Shown one piece after another: positions 1-11,263 of a DNA stretch of 64,000 bases (positions are counted from its first letter, which is position 1; every line of letters starts with the position of its first letter). The notes beneath the pieces were generated by a model. The model was not told where the DNA came from, made no database searches, and worked only from the letters and a program-made list of their open reading frames with translations. The DNA comes from Vanrija pseudolonga (lineage: Eukaryota > Basidiomycota > Tremellomycetes > Trichosporonales > Trichosporonaceae): assembly GCF_020906515.1 (NCBI RefSeq), contig NC_085854.1:496001-560000 (forward strand), in the 5' to 3' direction. A program made the position numbers and the translations under genes.

Positions 1-965
1 GTGGTTGGGGGGCAGGATAGGGAGCCCAGCGCCAATCTTTTCATTCACCGTCGTGCTGGTCGTGGTTGTCGACATTGCGTGCCTGTCTCCAAAGCCAAGG
101 CCGAGGCCGATTCCAGCTCCGAGCGCAGGGAGGTCGGCAGCAGGCGAGAGGATGGCCGACGACTCGCTTTCGGGCGAGCTCGAAGGCGAAAGGACAGGCG
201 TACGCGGCGCGTACTGCGAGACGAGGGACGGGAAGTGCTCCTTGTGCTGGGGAGGGGTCAAGGGAGGGGTGTGAGGCAGCGCGACCTGCGACGCCGGCTG
301 GTGAAGGTGGGTGGTGGTGCAGGTGGAAGTCTGTTGCAAACAAGGCGGGTAGTCATGATAAGAGGAGAGGGGGGCAAGTGTCAGCGAGTGATTCTAATAT
401 GTGTTGCAGGGGGGCGGCGGGGTGCAATCGGTGCGAGGAAAAGTGGAATCGTGCTGTGTAGTGTAGCACCGAGGGATGCGCGAAGAGATCGCCAAAGTGA
501 CAAAAAGACGATCTTGGGCGACGCCAGACTCCGCCGAGGCGCCGCAGCGCGAGACGCCCCTCCATCTTTTGCAGTGTGCCAATCTACACCGCGAATAGCC
601 CACGAGCACCGCGAACACCGCGAGCACTGCAGGGGAAGTACACAGCAGGGGCACACGGCTCCGAGCCGAGAATCAAGGACAGGATAGCAAGAGCTACTGC
701 TGGCGCCCGCCAATAGGCAGCCAAAGGTAACCAGGTGCGAGAGGTGGAGGGGTGTGACAAGGGAAATACGACTGGATTGTGTTCCGTGTGTGCGGGGCGT
801 CGCGGCGCCGCACCATGATTGCTCTTTTAGCGGTGGCGTTGCTGGGCCAGGTAAGACACCCGCCCTGCCACCCACCCACACCGCCGGGAGTGCCACAGCC
901 ACCACGGCACAACCGACCACAAGCACACTGAGAGCCGGATAGAAACATGCACTCACCTTGCTCAT
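1..965 (-). CDS. N-terminal part of an unidentified protein, cut by the left edge
   Basis: The coding frame runs from about 393 (or 330) down to base 1 and leaves the window. It reads as real protein, rich in Pro, Ser and Thr, with phrases such as LPHTPPLTPP, HFPSLVSQYAPRTP and EKIGAGLPILPPN. A start codon at 965-963 (CAACA before ATG) gives MSK, followed at once by a GTGAGT donor at 956. Both candidate acceptors, TATTAG ending at 394 and CAACAG ending at 331, keep the frame. The intron is therefore 563 or 626 nt, long for this genome. I prefer the 394 acceptor because the extra 21 residues also look protein-like. The 5' leader probably continues to about 1.6 kb and may contain another intron (GAG|GTGAGT near 1508). 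No domain is visible in this part, so no function is offered. The low-complexity Pro/Ser character fits the N-terminus of a regulatory protein. Confidence 0.6.
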
Positions 966-3925
966 TGTTGCAAAGTATGTGGAAGGAGAGTGAGGCAAAA
1001 GTGGTCGAGGTGGTCGTGGCTGGGCCAAAGAAAGACGAGTTGGTGGCTGCTGCTGCTAGCTAGGCTTTTTGGCGCTACGCTGCACACACTGGCTAAACAG
1101 TGGCGTCAGTTGGAACGAAACAACAACAAGTAGCAAGCAGCGCAGGGCATCGTCGAGTCCAGTCGAGTCCACCGTCATGCTTTAATACGACGACGCGTGC
1201 CCACGACGTTCCCAGCATCCAGTAACGAGCAAGTGTGCAGCAGCAGTGCACGCACGCACGCTCGTCCCCGCGCGCCGCCGCCCACCGTTGCCGTCAACCA
1301 GGCACTGCGGTGGAAAATTCCGTCGCCATGTTGCGCCCGTCGCCCGGACGTCGAGGAACGGCACCGAGGTCGGTGCCGTTCACTTTCACCCGGCGGCAGG
1401 CTAGACGTCGCACAACGTTGGGGGTGAGGGGCGGCGGTGGTGGTGTCGGCCGTGTCGTGGTGGGTGGACTGGACGATGCCGGCTGCAGAAGGGGGGGGGA
1501 GAACTCACCTCGGTGTTGTTGTGAGAGAGAAGGGAAGGGGGGGAGGGCAGGTAGACCAGTGGGGGGAGTGAAGAGTTATAAGTGTCGATGAATGATGTGA
1601 ACGGCAGTGGGCAATGCTGATGTGCTTGTGGTGCTTGGTGCTTGAGAAGGAGTCGTCGTCGTCAACGGCCTTTGTATCTTGCCTTGCTCTGTTGCCCCTT
1701 GGCCTTTGGAGCTTGCTCTTAAAACATATGTTTGAGCGTCGTGGGTGTGTCGGCAGGCGGCAGCAGTGGTGCGTCGTGCGTCGTCTGTCTGACCTCTAAT
1801 CAAACGGTAAATGATCGCGGGGGTGGCGGCGGCTGCGGCTGCAGCCAGGAGGGAGTGGCTGCCTGGCCGCCTGGCGCAGGAGGAGCCTCAGGACTGGGTG
1901 TCAGCGGCGCCGACGGCTTGGATGACCAGGGAATGCATAGGTGTCAGGTCCGTGGAGTCTGCAATACGGGAGGCCCAGGGGGGGGGGGAGGGAGGGGAAG
2001 GAAGGTGGGCGGGGGGGGGGGGGGGGACAATGGTGGTGAGTGAGGAAGGACGGACGCGAGGAAGACGAGGGACGAGCCTGCACGTCGGTGTCGTTGATGT
2101 TTCCCTGAATTATGAAGCACGCGGGATCGACTTTGTCCTGGGTGGAAGCTGATGAGAGGCGTGGGCGGCGGCGGCGGCGGCAGGCGGCAGGCGGGTGATG
2201 CGCCGACGGAGCCAGACAAGTCGACGCGGGATGGCCCAAAGTATCACACCTCACTCCCGCGTCTTCCCTTGGGCCCTGCCCTTAGACATTGGTCAGATCT
2301 GCTGCTGCCTCTGCTCGACCCAACTTGCAGCACACCGACTAATCCTTCATTAACCTGTTCTGTACATGCCGTCACGTCACATTGCATTGCTCGGCGCCGC
2401 CATGACACGATGACATGCATCGACGCCAGCCAGCTTGGCATGGACATGGGACATGAGCTCTGACGACCAGTGGCATGCATCGTCGTGTCGTGAATGAGCA
2501 GCAACGAGCTAGCTAAGCTGCCATTCTCTCACACAGCGGTCAGATGAAACACGCCTTAGTGTCGACTTACGACGCCCGCGTTGTGGCCAGCCCGTCCGAG
2601 AGCTTAGAGCTAGACCGACACTTGCCAGGCCCCAGCTCTAACAGTTCGTCCTTACTCTCTCGAGAGGACCTCGGAGTGTAAAAAAAAAAAGTTGAAGCTT
2701 GCCCGACGTCATTCGCATGGCGCTGCCTGGGTGTCCCTTTCATCTTGCCGCGACCCGCGGGCACACCCCGTCGCCCATGGTCCTTTGTCCCACGTCGCCA
2801 GGAACACCCGCGCTCTCGCATGGTTTCGGTCTGCCGATCCCGGAGGCGTTCACCACCGGCCCCATTCATCATGACTCGGCTCATTCCAGCCAACCAAGAG
2901 CCGCACGCCCGTCGGAGACTATGTATGCAACAGTAGTGCATGTGAGCGCCCGACGTAACCTCTGCCTTGTGCCTGTTGGGCAGCTGCCATCCTCCGCGGG
3001 GGGTGGCTGTCACTTGTCTCGCTCTTTGTTCGGTCCACCCGGCCGGCCACCTTGGCTACCTGCCAAGGTGGGTGAGCACTGTCCCCGCCCCCGCCGGCGC
3101 CACCGTCACTCACTCGAGCACACTCGAGAGAGGCCCTCCCCTCCCCTCAACGCGCGGTGCCCGCTCCCTCCGCGCAGCAGCACTCGCGGACGCGCCAGAT
3201 CCTGCCAAGGCCTCACGCGACGATCATGCGCTCGGCACCCTATTGTCCTCCTCCCTGTGCGCAGCGACCACCCCCGTTGGTTGGCAGACACGAACAACAA
3301 AAAAAGTGCAAAGCTTGAGCCTGTTTCCTTTCGCGTGTGCATGACGGCATGATGCAAGGTTGGCGCTTTCTCGCGTGCGAGCGGATACAACGTACATAGG
3401 CACGCCTGGCGTGGGCAGGTACCGAGGACGTGGGTGCATCGTCGCGTGGGCGGTGGCAGCGGGACAGACGTGACTGGCGGCAGGCTTTGTGCCACTGGGC
3501 CATTAATCGGGGGTTGGTGGTTGCGGCGGCTCGCTTAACGGAGCAGCAGATCTCATTACGACCGGCGACACCCAGGTAAGACCACGTTTGCCCCGTTGTG
3601 TCTGGGCTGCCCAATTCGTCAAACTCGGGGAGCCCATCGCTTGCCCGCTGGATCTGGCTTGTTGCTGCTGCCCAAGCAAGGCTCGCGAGTACATTGTCGC
3701 TCAAGGTGCGCAGCAGTGCATGGCAGCCAGTTTCTTGCAGCCCGTATATCCCATTTAGCCACCTCGAGGTCCAAAATGGACTAGGCTCAAAATAGCTCCG
3801 TTTGATTTGTTGTGAAATGAGTGACGCTGTGTGCTGTTTGCCACCTCGACGAAACAACAAGTCAACATTGACATTTGACCGCGCCAGACTCACTCGACTT
3901 GTAACAACGGGCTCATCCAGCGACA
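966..3925. other. gene-poor interval between two divergent genes
   Basis: No convincing coding exon on either strand. The left part should carry the promoter and leader of the minus-strand gene at the edge, and the right part the promoter of the gene at 3926. A 16-base G run lies at 2011-2026, with shorter G runs at about 1491 and 1978. Open frames here are compositional and lack splice-site support. Confidence 0.5.
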
Positions 3926-6162
3926 ATGTCCGACAACCCGCCACAAGAGGGCCAGGGCCAAGCTCAAGCCCAGCCCCAGCGCAAGCGCGACATTGCAGCC
4001 GACATGGCCTCCAAGCTCTAGTACGAAGCAAGCCAAGCGGTGCACCACTGACGCGGCGCAGCAAGCTCAGCCTCGAGAAGGGCGAGCAGGCCCTCGCGGC
4101 CGGCGAAATAGCAGTCAAGCATGCCGCCGGGCTTGGGCCACAGCCCAACGTCGTGCCCGTCGCCACGCCCGACGTCCAGGCCAGCCCAAGGCAGGTCATG
4201 GTCGGCTGGCACCCGGTGCCGGGCGCCAAGTGGTTCTCGGACTCGGGCATCGGCAAGCTCATTACCGAGAAGATCAACAAGTATCCCGATCCGACGCAGC
4301 ACTGGGCCGTGTTGGTTGGCGAGTATGCGCACCAGCTGTGGATGGTGAGTAGTTGGGTGCTGGTGTGGGCGAGGCTGGGGCAGGCTTTGCCGGCTGGCGA
4401 GCTGAGCTGGCCGGCGGCGGTGCTTCGGCCCGTCGGTTCGGCGGCGACGAAGCAACGTGCGTGCGCTCGTGGCGATCGCAGCAGGCGCTTTGGACGGGTA
4501 TCGCTCGCACAGCGCGATGCTTGAGGCGGAGTCGCGGCGATGCCTTGGAAGTCGTCGCCGGAGGCGGTACGCACCAGATTGGAAGGAGCACGTCACCCCG
4601 ACCTCGCGACGCACGGCCGCGCCGCCGCATCGCCTCGCTTCTCGAGCCGCACGCCTCCCTCCTTACCGCTTGCTACGCTTGCACACGTTCGCTGACACGG
4701 CAGGACGAAAACTTCCACATCATCTACACGAACGCGCGGGTCAATCTCGACGAGTGGCACATGTTCCCTGTGGGCAGGACGCACTTCAACGACGATGCCG
4801 TGCGGAGAACTGGTGAGCTGGCTGGGTCGTCAGGGATGGGGGGAGTGAGGGTGAGGTCGTCACGGAGGTGGTGAAGGTGCCCTTGTGTTGGCCGTCGCGA
4901 TGGCGCTGCGATTCGTCGGCCTGGTCATCGACGTCGTGAGGCTGTTGCCTTGGGCCAGGAACACGCATCGCCGATGCCGACGTCTTGGGTCTGGGCCGAG
5001 CCACGGACGGCAAGGACCAAGTTGAGGTGGAAGTGGACGCCTAGGATGTCGGGGACGTCGGGGTCTCGGCGTCAGCGTCGGCGTAACAATGACAGCGTCA
5101 TCGCCCGCTCCGTCACGAGCGTTGACATCGCGACGGTGGGGCTGATCACGGGGATGGCGGTGTCAACATCGATGCTCGACACGGGGCATCGTGATGGCTT
5201 CATCACGGTGTGGTCATGGTGACCAGATTGACGTCGCACCTTTGGCAACGACAGGGCGTCGACGACCTGAGGGGCGTGCTGAAGAACGAGCTCGACGCCG
5301 AGTCGTGGGAGGCGCGCAGCACAACGTCGAGGCTGAGGTGGACGTCGAGGATGGGCCCGACGTCGCACACAGATCGGCCTCGGTCTCCGTGAAGATGACT
5401 TCCGAGGACGGAAGTCTGTGATGCCTTTGGACGATCGTTTGAACATTCTCCTTGTCTCTTCGCAACTCACGATCGTCCCTAACACCACCAGCCGAACACG
5501 TCATCGGGACAATGCGCTCAGAGCGCCCAATGTACAACCTGATCTCCAACAACTGTCAGACGTATGCTCTGCAGCTTCTCGACGCGATCAAGGCCGGTGG
5601 TGGCCACCGCTTCCCGACCACGCTCGCTGTGTGGAAGCAGCTACTGGGGCCCGGCAAGGTCGAGGACCTGTTCAACCCCGACCACCTGCCAGAAGTCGAG
5701 GGCCCCGATACAGTCTCGGCAGCCCAGAAAGTCATGGACGCGGAGACGACGCAGCTCGACTCGCATGAGCAGCACGCCAAGCTCGTAGGTGACGGTGGTG
5801 TGCCGGGCGACATTACGGCCGGGGGTGAGACACCGGCCCTGCCTGCGCCTGGCGACGTGCCGGCTGTTGTCCCCGGCGGTGAAGGGGCAGCAGCGGGGGC
5901 GACAGACGTGCCGTTCACAGTACCTGCTGGGGAGGCACACGACGGTGTCGTGCCCGACCCAGACGCTACTCCAGGGCCGGAGGCGCCGTCCCCAGCCCCG
6001 GCCCAAGAGCCAGCCCCAGCCCCTGCCCAGGAAGGCGAGAACGGAGACAAGGAGCAGAAGGGCGAGCAGAAGGACGGCGCTGATGCCGAGGGGGGCGAGC
6101 AGCAGCAGGAGAAGAAGAAGAAGGGCGCCTTTTCACGTCTCTTGCAAGCTGTGCGCAAGTAA
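3926..6162 (+). CDS. papain-fold-like (PPPDE/LRAT/NlpC-type) protein with Pro/Ala-rich tail
   Basis: The spliced product is 385 aa from exons 3926-4020, 4062-4344, 4704-4812 and 5492-6162. The first intron (41 nt) has a CTGAC branch site. The next two (359 and 679 nt) are far longer than neighbouring introns. After a Gln-rich start comes a globular part of about 190 residues. It holds a His in TQHWAVLVGEYAHQLWM and a Cys in YNLISNNCQTYALQLL. A His followed later by an N-N-C-Q cysteine is the arrangement of permuted papain-fold families such as PPPDE deubiquitinase-like proteins and LRAT/NlpC relatives, so a thiol hydrolase or acyltransferase role is possible but unproven. The last 150 residues are Pro/Ala/Glu-rich and end in a basic Lys-rich patch (KKKKGAFSRLLQAVRK) that could form an amphipathic helix. 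No signal peptide is visible. Confidence 0.72.
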
Positions 6163-7536
6163 CGACCTAATAGTGCGCGTACTCACGGTTGCGCAAGAGC
6201 AGCGGCGGCTGACAGCCGCTGGACATACATATAATACATGTGATGATAACTGGCTTTTTTTTTTGTTTACCCAGGCGGCGAGAGCGACGTAGGACTGACT
6301 GCCTTCTGACTATTGCACTCTCTCAAGCGGTGGACTGTGCAGTTCCTGCCTTGGGTTTCTTTTCTTCCGGTACGCACCCTCGTGCCCTCGTGAGCACGAC
6401 ACCGTGCGAGCCACTGGGTCCAGTCACATGTGTCGCCCCCGACAGCCGGACAGATCGTGGAGCCGCCCAGGCCGCTGGCGCTGGGTCAGACCAACAGCCC
6501 GGGCTGGAGGCGCCCCAGTCTTATCGACGATGGCGTCGTGACACGCGCGAACGGGGAGAAGGTGGACGTGGCATACCTTCTGGCTGTGGTCTGGGATCGT
6601 TCAAGTCCGCAAGGATGACAGAGGACGGCAAGGAACGTCGACCGCGTCGAGACGGGCCACGCGTCACAGCGATGAGATAGCAAGCAGAACACTGCCGTCA
6701 GTGGTTGCTCGTTCACACGGGTGGGAAGTGCTTGGGTGGTCCGGCTCGTCAAGGCAGGGAGGTTGAGTGGATGGGTATCAGCTCGTAAGTCGACACAGGA
6801 GACCGATGCACCGACATGCCCAATTTTGTATCACATCACCATCACCGACACAGCTGGTGGGGCCTCAGAGCTAGTCGGTGACGACTGACACGACCCCGGC
6901 AACATGGACGTGTTAATCACGCACGCACGACCACGAAGGGCGACGAGACGCGATGCGTTCAGCTGGAGAGTGGGCAGACGACACTGGCACGGCACCACCC
7001 TCTCCCCCTCTCCTGGCCAAGCATAGTGCTCACAGAGTCACGCTGGGGCACATCCCAGACGGTCAGTCGCCGTGTCCACAAAGCTATGGAACGACTTTGG
7101 ACCGGCCGAACGGGGACGGAGCGCACGATCGGCGGCCGCCACTATCGCCGAAATCAAACTGGAGGTCCAGTTGGTGTCGCGACAGCGAGGAGGCTGAGTG
7201 AGGCGCACGACTGACAGCAGCTCAGTGAACTAGCGGCAGAGGGCGTGGGTTCGCGGGTTGAAGTCAGAGGCAGGCCCCCGTGGTTCGAGAGACGAGCGGG
7301 CGTCGGTCGCCGGCGGGGGGGGGGGGAGGTCATCGACGAAACGTGCACTTCACGATTGACATGGTGCTGTTCACTCTGTCGACCTTCCATCCCTACCTCG
7401 AAGACGACCGACGGAGGGAGGTTCTCAGATGTATCAGCGGAGAGTCAGCTTCGTACCAAGTCGCCGTATCAACACATCACAGTCCTTGTGGGGAGATGTC
7501 GGCGTAGTCTGCAGCAAGCGGAGACGAATAGCGGCA

Positions 7537-7599
7537 AGGGTGAGTTGGGACGCGGCGAGGGTGAGTTGGGACGCGACGAAGGTGAGTTGGGACACGACA
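7537..7599 (+). repeat. 21-bp tandem repeat, three copies
   Basis: Three consecutive copies of a 21-bp unit of the form AGGGTGAGTTGGGACGCGACG, with a few substitutions in the last copy. Each unit contains GTGAGT, the consensus 5' splice site of this genome. No gene surrounds it. Confidence 0.85.
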
Positions 7600-9824
7600 C
7601 TGCGAGTCAGTCGCGCCGAATGCCACGTCCGTCTGCGTGTCGCCGGGGACGAGAACGACGAGAACTCCCCACCCGGCCGCGCTGGCGCAATTCATGCCAC
7701 GACATGTCGAGTTCGAGTCAAGGCCGAGTACGCACCGCGAGGTGATGAATCAGCAAATCGCAATCCATAGCACGCGTTCAGTGGAACACTTGTCCCATCA
7801 AACAGCCGTCCGATCCCATTCCGAGTACGGGATGATGTGGGGTCGCGCGAGCCCAGCCCGGGGCCGATGTTCCGAGTCATGTCTTAGACGACGGGAGTTG
7901 GACCGGCTGTGAAACCACAGTCGGACTTGGGTTTGCACGAGTTGATTTGTTTGCGCTCGTGTGTTGGTGCAGGTGGGGAGGTGACAGGGCAACAAGGAGG
8001 ATCAGCGAGGCCAACCTCGCGAACGTCCAAACTGGGAGCTGTCTTTCCCATCGCAGCGCTGGCGGATGCAGTTGGCGATGGACGAGGACGAGGGCGTGGT
8101 TCTGGGACTGCTCCCAGGTGGAGTCATTGAGCGTCACCCGCTCGCATTAATGAGTCTCCTCTCGTTGGCGTCGAAGGCCAAGGAAACTGAGGACTTCGTG
8201 TTAACATGACAAGAATGTCGCGTCGAAAAGCGTGTCGCTGGCCGAGGTCTTTGCCTCGTAAGCGAAGAAGGAGCGCATTGATGTGCGATCATGTCCATCT
8301 CGTCGTTGCCTCAGTCCAGGTCAATCCAGTCAAACGCGCGCATGTCGGTCCGCCTGTACAAGGAGAAGAGGGCCAAGTGGCTTAGTGACAGTGCAGTCCG
8401 CGAGCGAAGAACAGACCACAGCCTCGAGCACCACCTTCCCACACATTTCTCCCTCCCACACGTCCGAGGCAACCCGGCCCCCCATTCATGCCACTCACAC
8501 CCCCCACTAGCACACGCATCCGCTCCGTAAAGCCTGGGGTGCAAGTCGGCCACATGCATGCTGCGACATTCAGTCACCGTTAGCTCCACGCGGGGACGAG
8601 GCTCCGGATCCGCCGGGGGGCACGGCACGGAGTAGCGAGCGGGCGAGTCCCTTCAGGTGTGGCGGCGAGGGAGGGCGAGTAAGACACGCTGTGTGATCGC
8701 ACCGCGCGCTCTCGTCAACGCTCCCCGCTGGGATGATCGCCCTAGAATTCGGCGTGCTTTCGCATCCATGCGTTGCGGAATGCTTTCGTGTCGGTGCGAG
8801 GTGGTCAAGCGAGGAGGAGCATTCGGGGGGGAGGAAGAAGGGCGCACGTATAGCCACACCAGATCCACTTGCGCTTCGTCCCCGTGTTGCAAACGCCGAC
8901 GCCAACATGTCAATGACAGCTAGCGCGTTCACACTCAAGCACCCGTGATCGCGTGCAAGACAGTGGGATGAGAACAAGTCAGATGAGAGAGCCAGTAAGT
9001 CGTGCACCACGGCCCCCGACCGGCCCCACGCTGCACAACCAACTCATCAACTCAAACCCACTTGTCCGCTGTCGAGTTGGCGTCAGCGGTGTCAGAGATC
9101 GATCTGCAATCGTCCCGCCGGCACGAACAAACACTACCGGCGCGCGCGCGAGCACGCGCTGGCCAGGCCAGAAAAAACTGGGGTCAATTGCTTGTTCGCT
9201 CGCTCACAGCGGCAGCGGCATGCAGACGGCGCTAGTCGCTCCACGACCTTCTCACGGCGGCGGGGTGGGTTCTGTACTTGTATTCTCCGATTGATTGAGT
9301 CAGCGCTTCAGCTTCAGCGCCAGAATCGAAATCGAATCGAATACTGAGTAGCAAGTTTCGTGTTCCAGTTCCGCAGCCACATGACCTGCAGACGTCTCGT
9401 GGCATGGCGTGACGAATTCTATCGAGCGTCGTCGTGAAACCGCGCCAACCAACGCTAGGCAGGTGTGGAGCAAACAAGCATGCATGGCCCACCGGGCCAC
9501 CGAACGCCGAGGCACGCCGCGGAGAAGCAGATAAAGCGATGGCGGGGAGGCACGGCGATAACGAGATGGCTGGTGTCCACTGCGGCAGTGACGGGCGTAC
9601 GACGCTCGGACAAGCCGATGGAATGGAACGAGGACGCGCCACGCGCCGCGCGCCGCGCCGAGCCGCCCAGCCAACACTCAGCCAGCCAGCCACTCTGCAA
9701 ACACTGCGCCGACCCGAGCACCCCCGCCCTGGTGATGAACCTTGGCTTTGGCGAGACGGCGCGGCGCCCAGCCAGCCATTCGGCAACGTAAACACGCGTC
9801 GGTGCGTCACCGCTTGTGTGCATG

Positions 9825-9866
9825 CGTGCTTGCTTGCTCGCTGGCTTGCTCGCTCGCTCTCTCGCG
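9825..9866 (+). repeat. GCTT/GCTC tetranucleotide repeat
   Basis: An interrupted run of GCTT units followed by GCTC units. A very similar run in the same order lies about 350 bp downstream at 10173-10209. Confidence 0.8.
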
Positions 9867-10172
9867 TCGGCCCGTGCCGGCGGAATACGAACACCATACC
9901 AGTAAAGACCGAGGCAGTGTAGTTATCCCGTGTTTGCAGAGGAATCGGAAACGTGCAGTGCACGCGTCTTGGAGACGAGCGACGACAAGAGATGCGCCGC
10001 AGCATCGATCTACCGAGCAGCACCCCACTTCACACCAAAGCACAGCCCTGTATCAGTCTGAGACACGATAACGGCAAAGCATAAACATGGAGCGCATGGT
10101 TTGTAGTTCGTTTGTTCGGCCCGTCTTGTCTGTTAATCTGTACAAAACAGAGTTAACCTCCCGGCTCTGGCC

Positions 10173-10209
10173 GCTTGCTTGCTTGCTTGCTTGCTCGCTC
10201 GCTCGCTAG
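10173..10209 (+). repeat. GCTT/GCTC tetranucleotide repeat
   Basis: Four to five GCTT units followed by three GCTC units, the same composite order as at 9825-9866. Shorter GCTT/GCTC runs occur inside an intron of the J-protein gene (about 27620-27640) and an intron of the alpha-tubulin gene (about 58378-58396). Confidence 0.85.
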
Positions 10210-11263
10210 CTGCTTTGGGTAGACGCGCGCTGCCCTGGCCATGCTGCCGATAACAACGAGGGCCGTGGAGCTTATTCACGCGGAGCGCGGGTGATGATCG
10301 GGATTTCGAGCCCCGTTCCGCCCTGTCGCATGCCGTGTGCACGCGCGCGCCGCCGCGTGCTTTTCATCAAACACGCGCCGCTGACCAAACGCGGCAGGCG
10401 GGCGTGGACGGACAGGCAGGCCAGGACAGACGGGCGGCGGGCAGGCGGGCGAACAGCGGGGAGAGAGGGGCTCTTGGCCGCGAGTTCTGCCTGCTCGTCA
10501 TGCTTACACCGCAGCCGAGCCTCCGGGGCCCTCGGCATGTTTGGGCTGCGGCGCTCGCCTGCTCGCACACCAAGGCTGAAACCGGGCCGTGACATGTCAC
10601 GGAATGACGAGAACGACGAGATTTGGGGTGGTGCGTTGTCGCTCTCACGGCAGTGGCGTTTGCAACGAACGACGAGAGGGAAGCGACGTTGTTGTTGGGG
10701 GTGGGTGGGTCGACGAGGTGCAAGAACCGGCTGCCACTCGCACCCCCTCCCCCCCAACAACCTAGGCTGAGACGGCACCAGCAAGCGGCAGTTGCTGGCT
10801 ACCTAGCGCTGCTCCACACTTCACTTCGCACTAGCATGAACAAGACGCCCCGACCCTTCCATAGCTCTGCGCTATGGGGTTGGAATCATGGATGCAGACG
10901 TCAGCGGCAGAAGCAAGGGATCAACGCTTAGTTGTGGCACACTCGTAACATGGTCATCTGGTCATCGAACACACCCGCCGCTTCCCGTCCCCGCGCCCTT
11001 AGAGCATAATCCCAAAGTGTAACATTTGACTTCTTCCATACGAGATCGAGATAGTAGCATACAGTTGGGTCCGTGTCGAGGCATAGCGAGTCAGGCGCGG
11101 TGCGCCAAAGTGTCCAGGAGCAGAGAGGAAAACGAAGAACAAAGAAGAACCGAAAGGGGGGCGCTCGCAGGCGCGTTTCTAGAGCCGATGCACGCGTGCA
11201 CGCGCGTGCAAATTGGAGGTCGTCACAGGGTCGTAATGTCATAAGGGTGCACCCTGCCGGCGC

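Larger units (their letters stand above)
6163..11263. other. 5.1-kb stretch without a recognisable gene
   Basis: No family, no coherent exon series and almost no paired splice sites on either strand, unlike the gene-rich right half. It holds simple repeats, annotated separately, and a 12-base G run at 7315-7326. A 10-base T run lies just after the upstream gene (about 6254) and may belong to its 3' end. It could host non-coding transcripts or decayed sequence, and nothing specific can be claimed. Confidence 0.5.

Noticed and set aside
381-1028. A 215-codon minus-strand frame beginning with MSKVSACFYPAL, considered as a small membrane protein such as RAMP4/Ysy6
   Set aside because: The hydrophobic part comes from reading through a perfect GTGAGT donor after MSK, and none of the frames downstream shows the QRxAN signature or the expected membrane anchor.
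3240-4574. A 444-codon minus-strand frame overlapping the papain-fold-like gene
   Set aside because: It is antisense to exons that splice into a coherent protein on the + strand and shows no domain.
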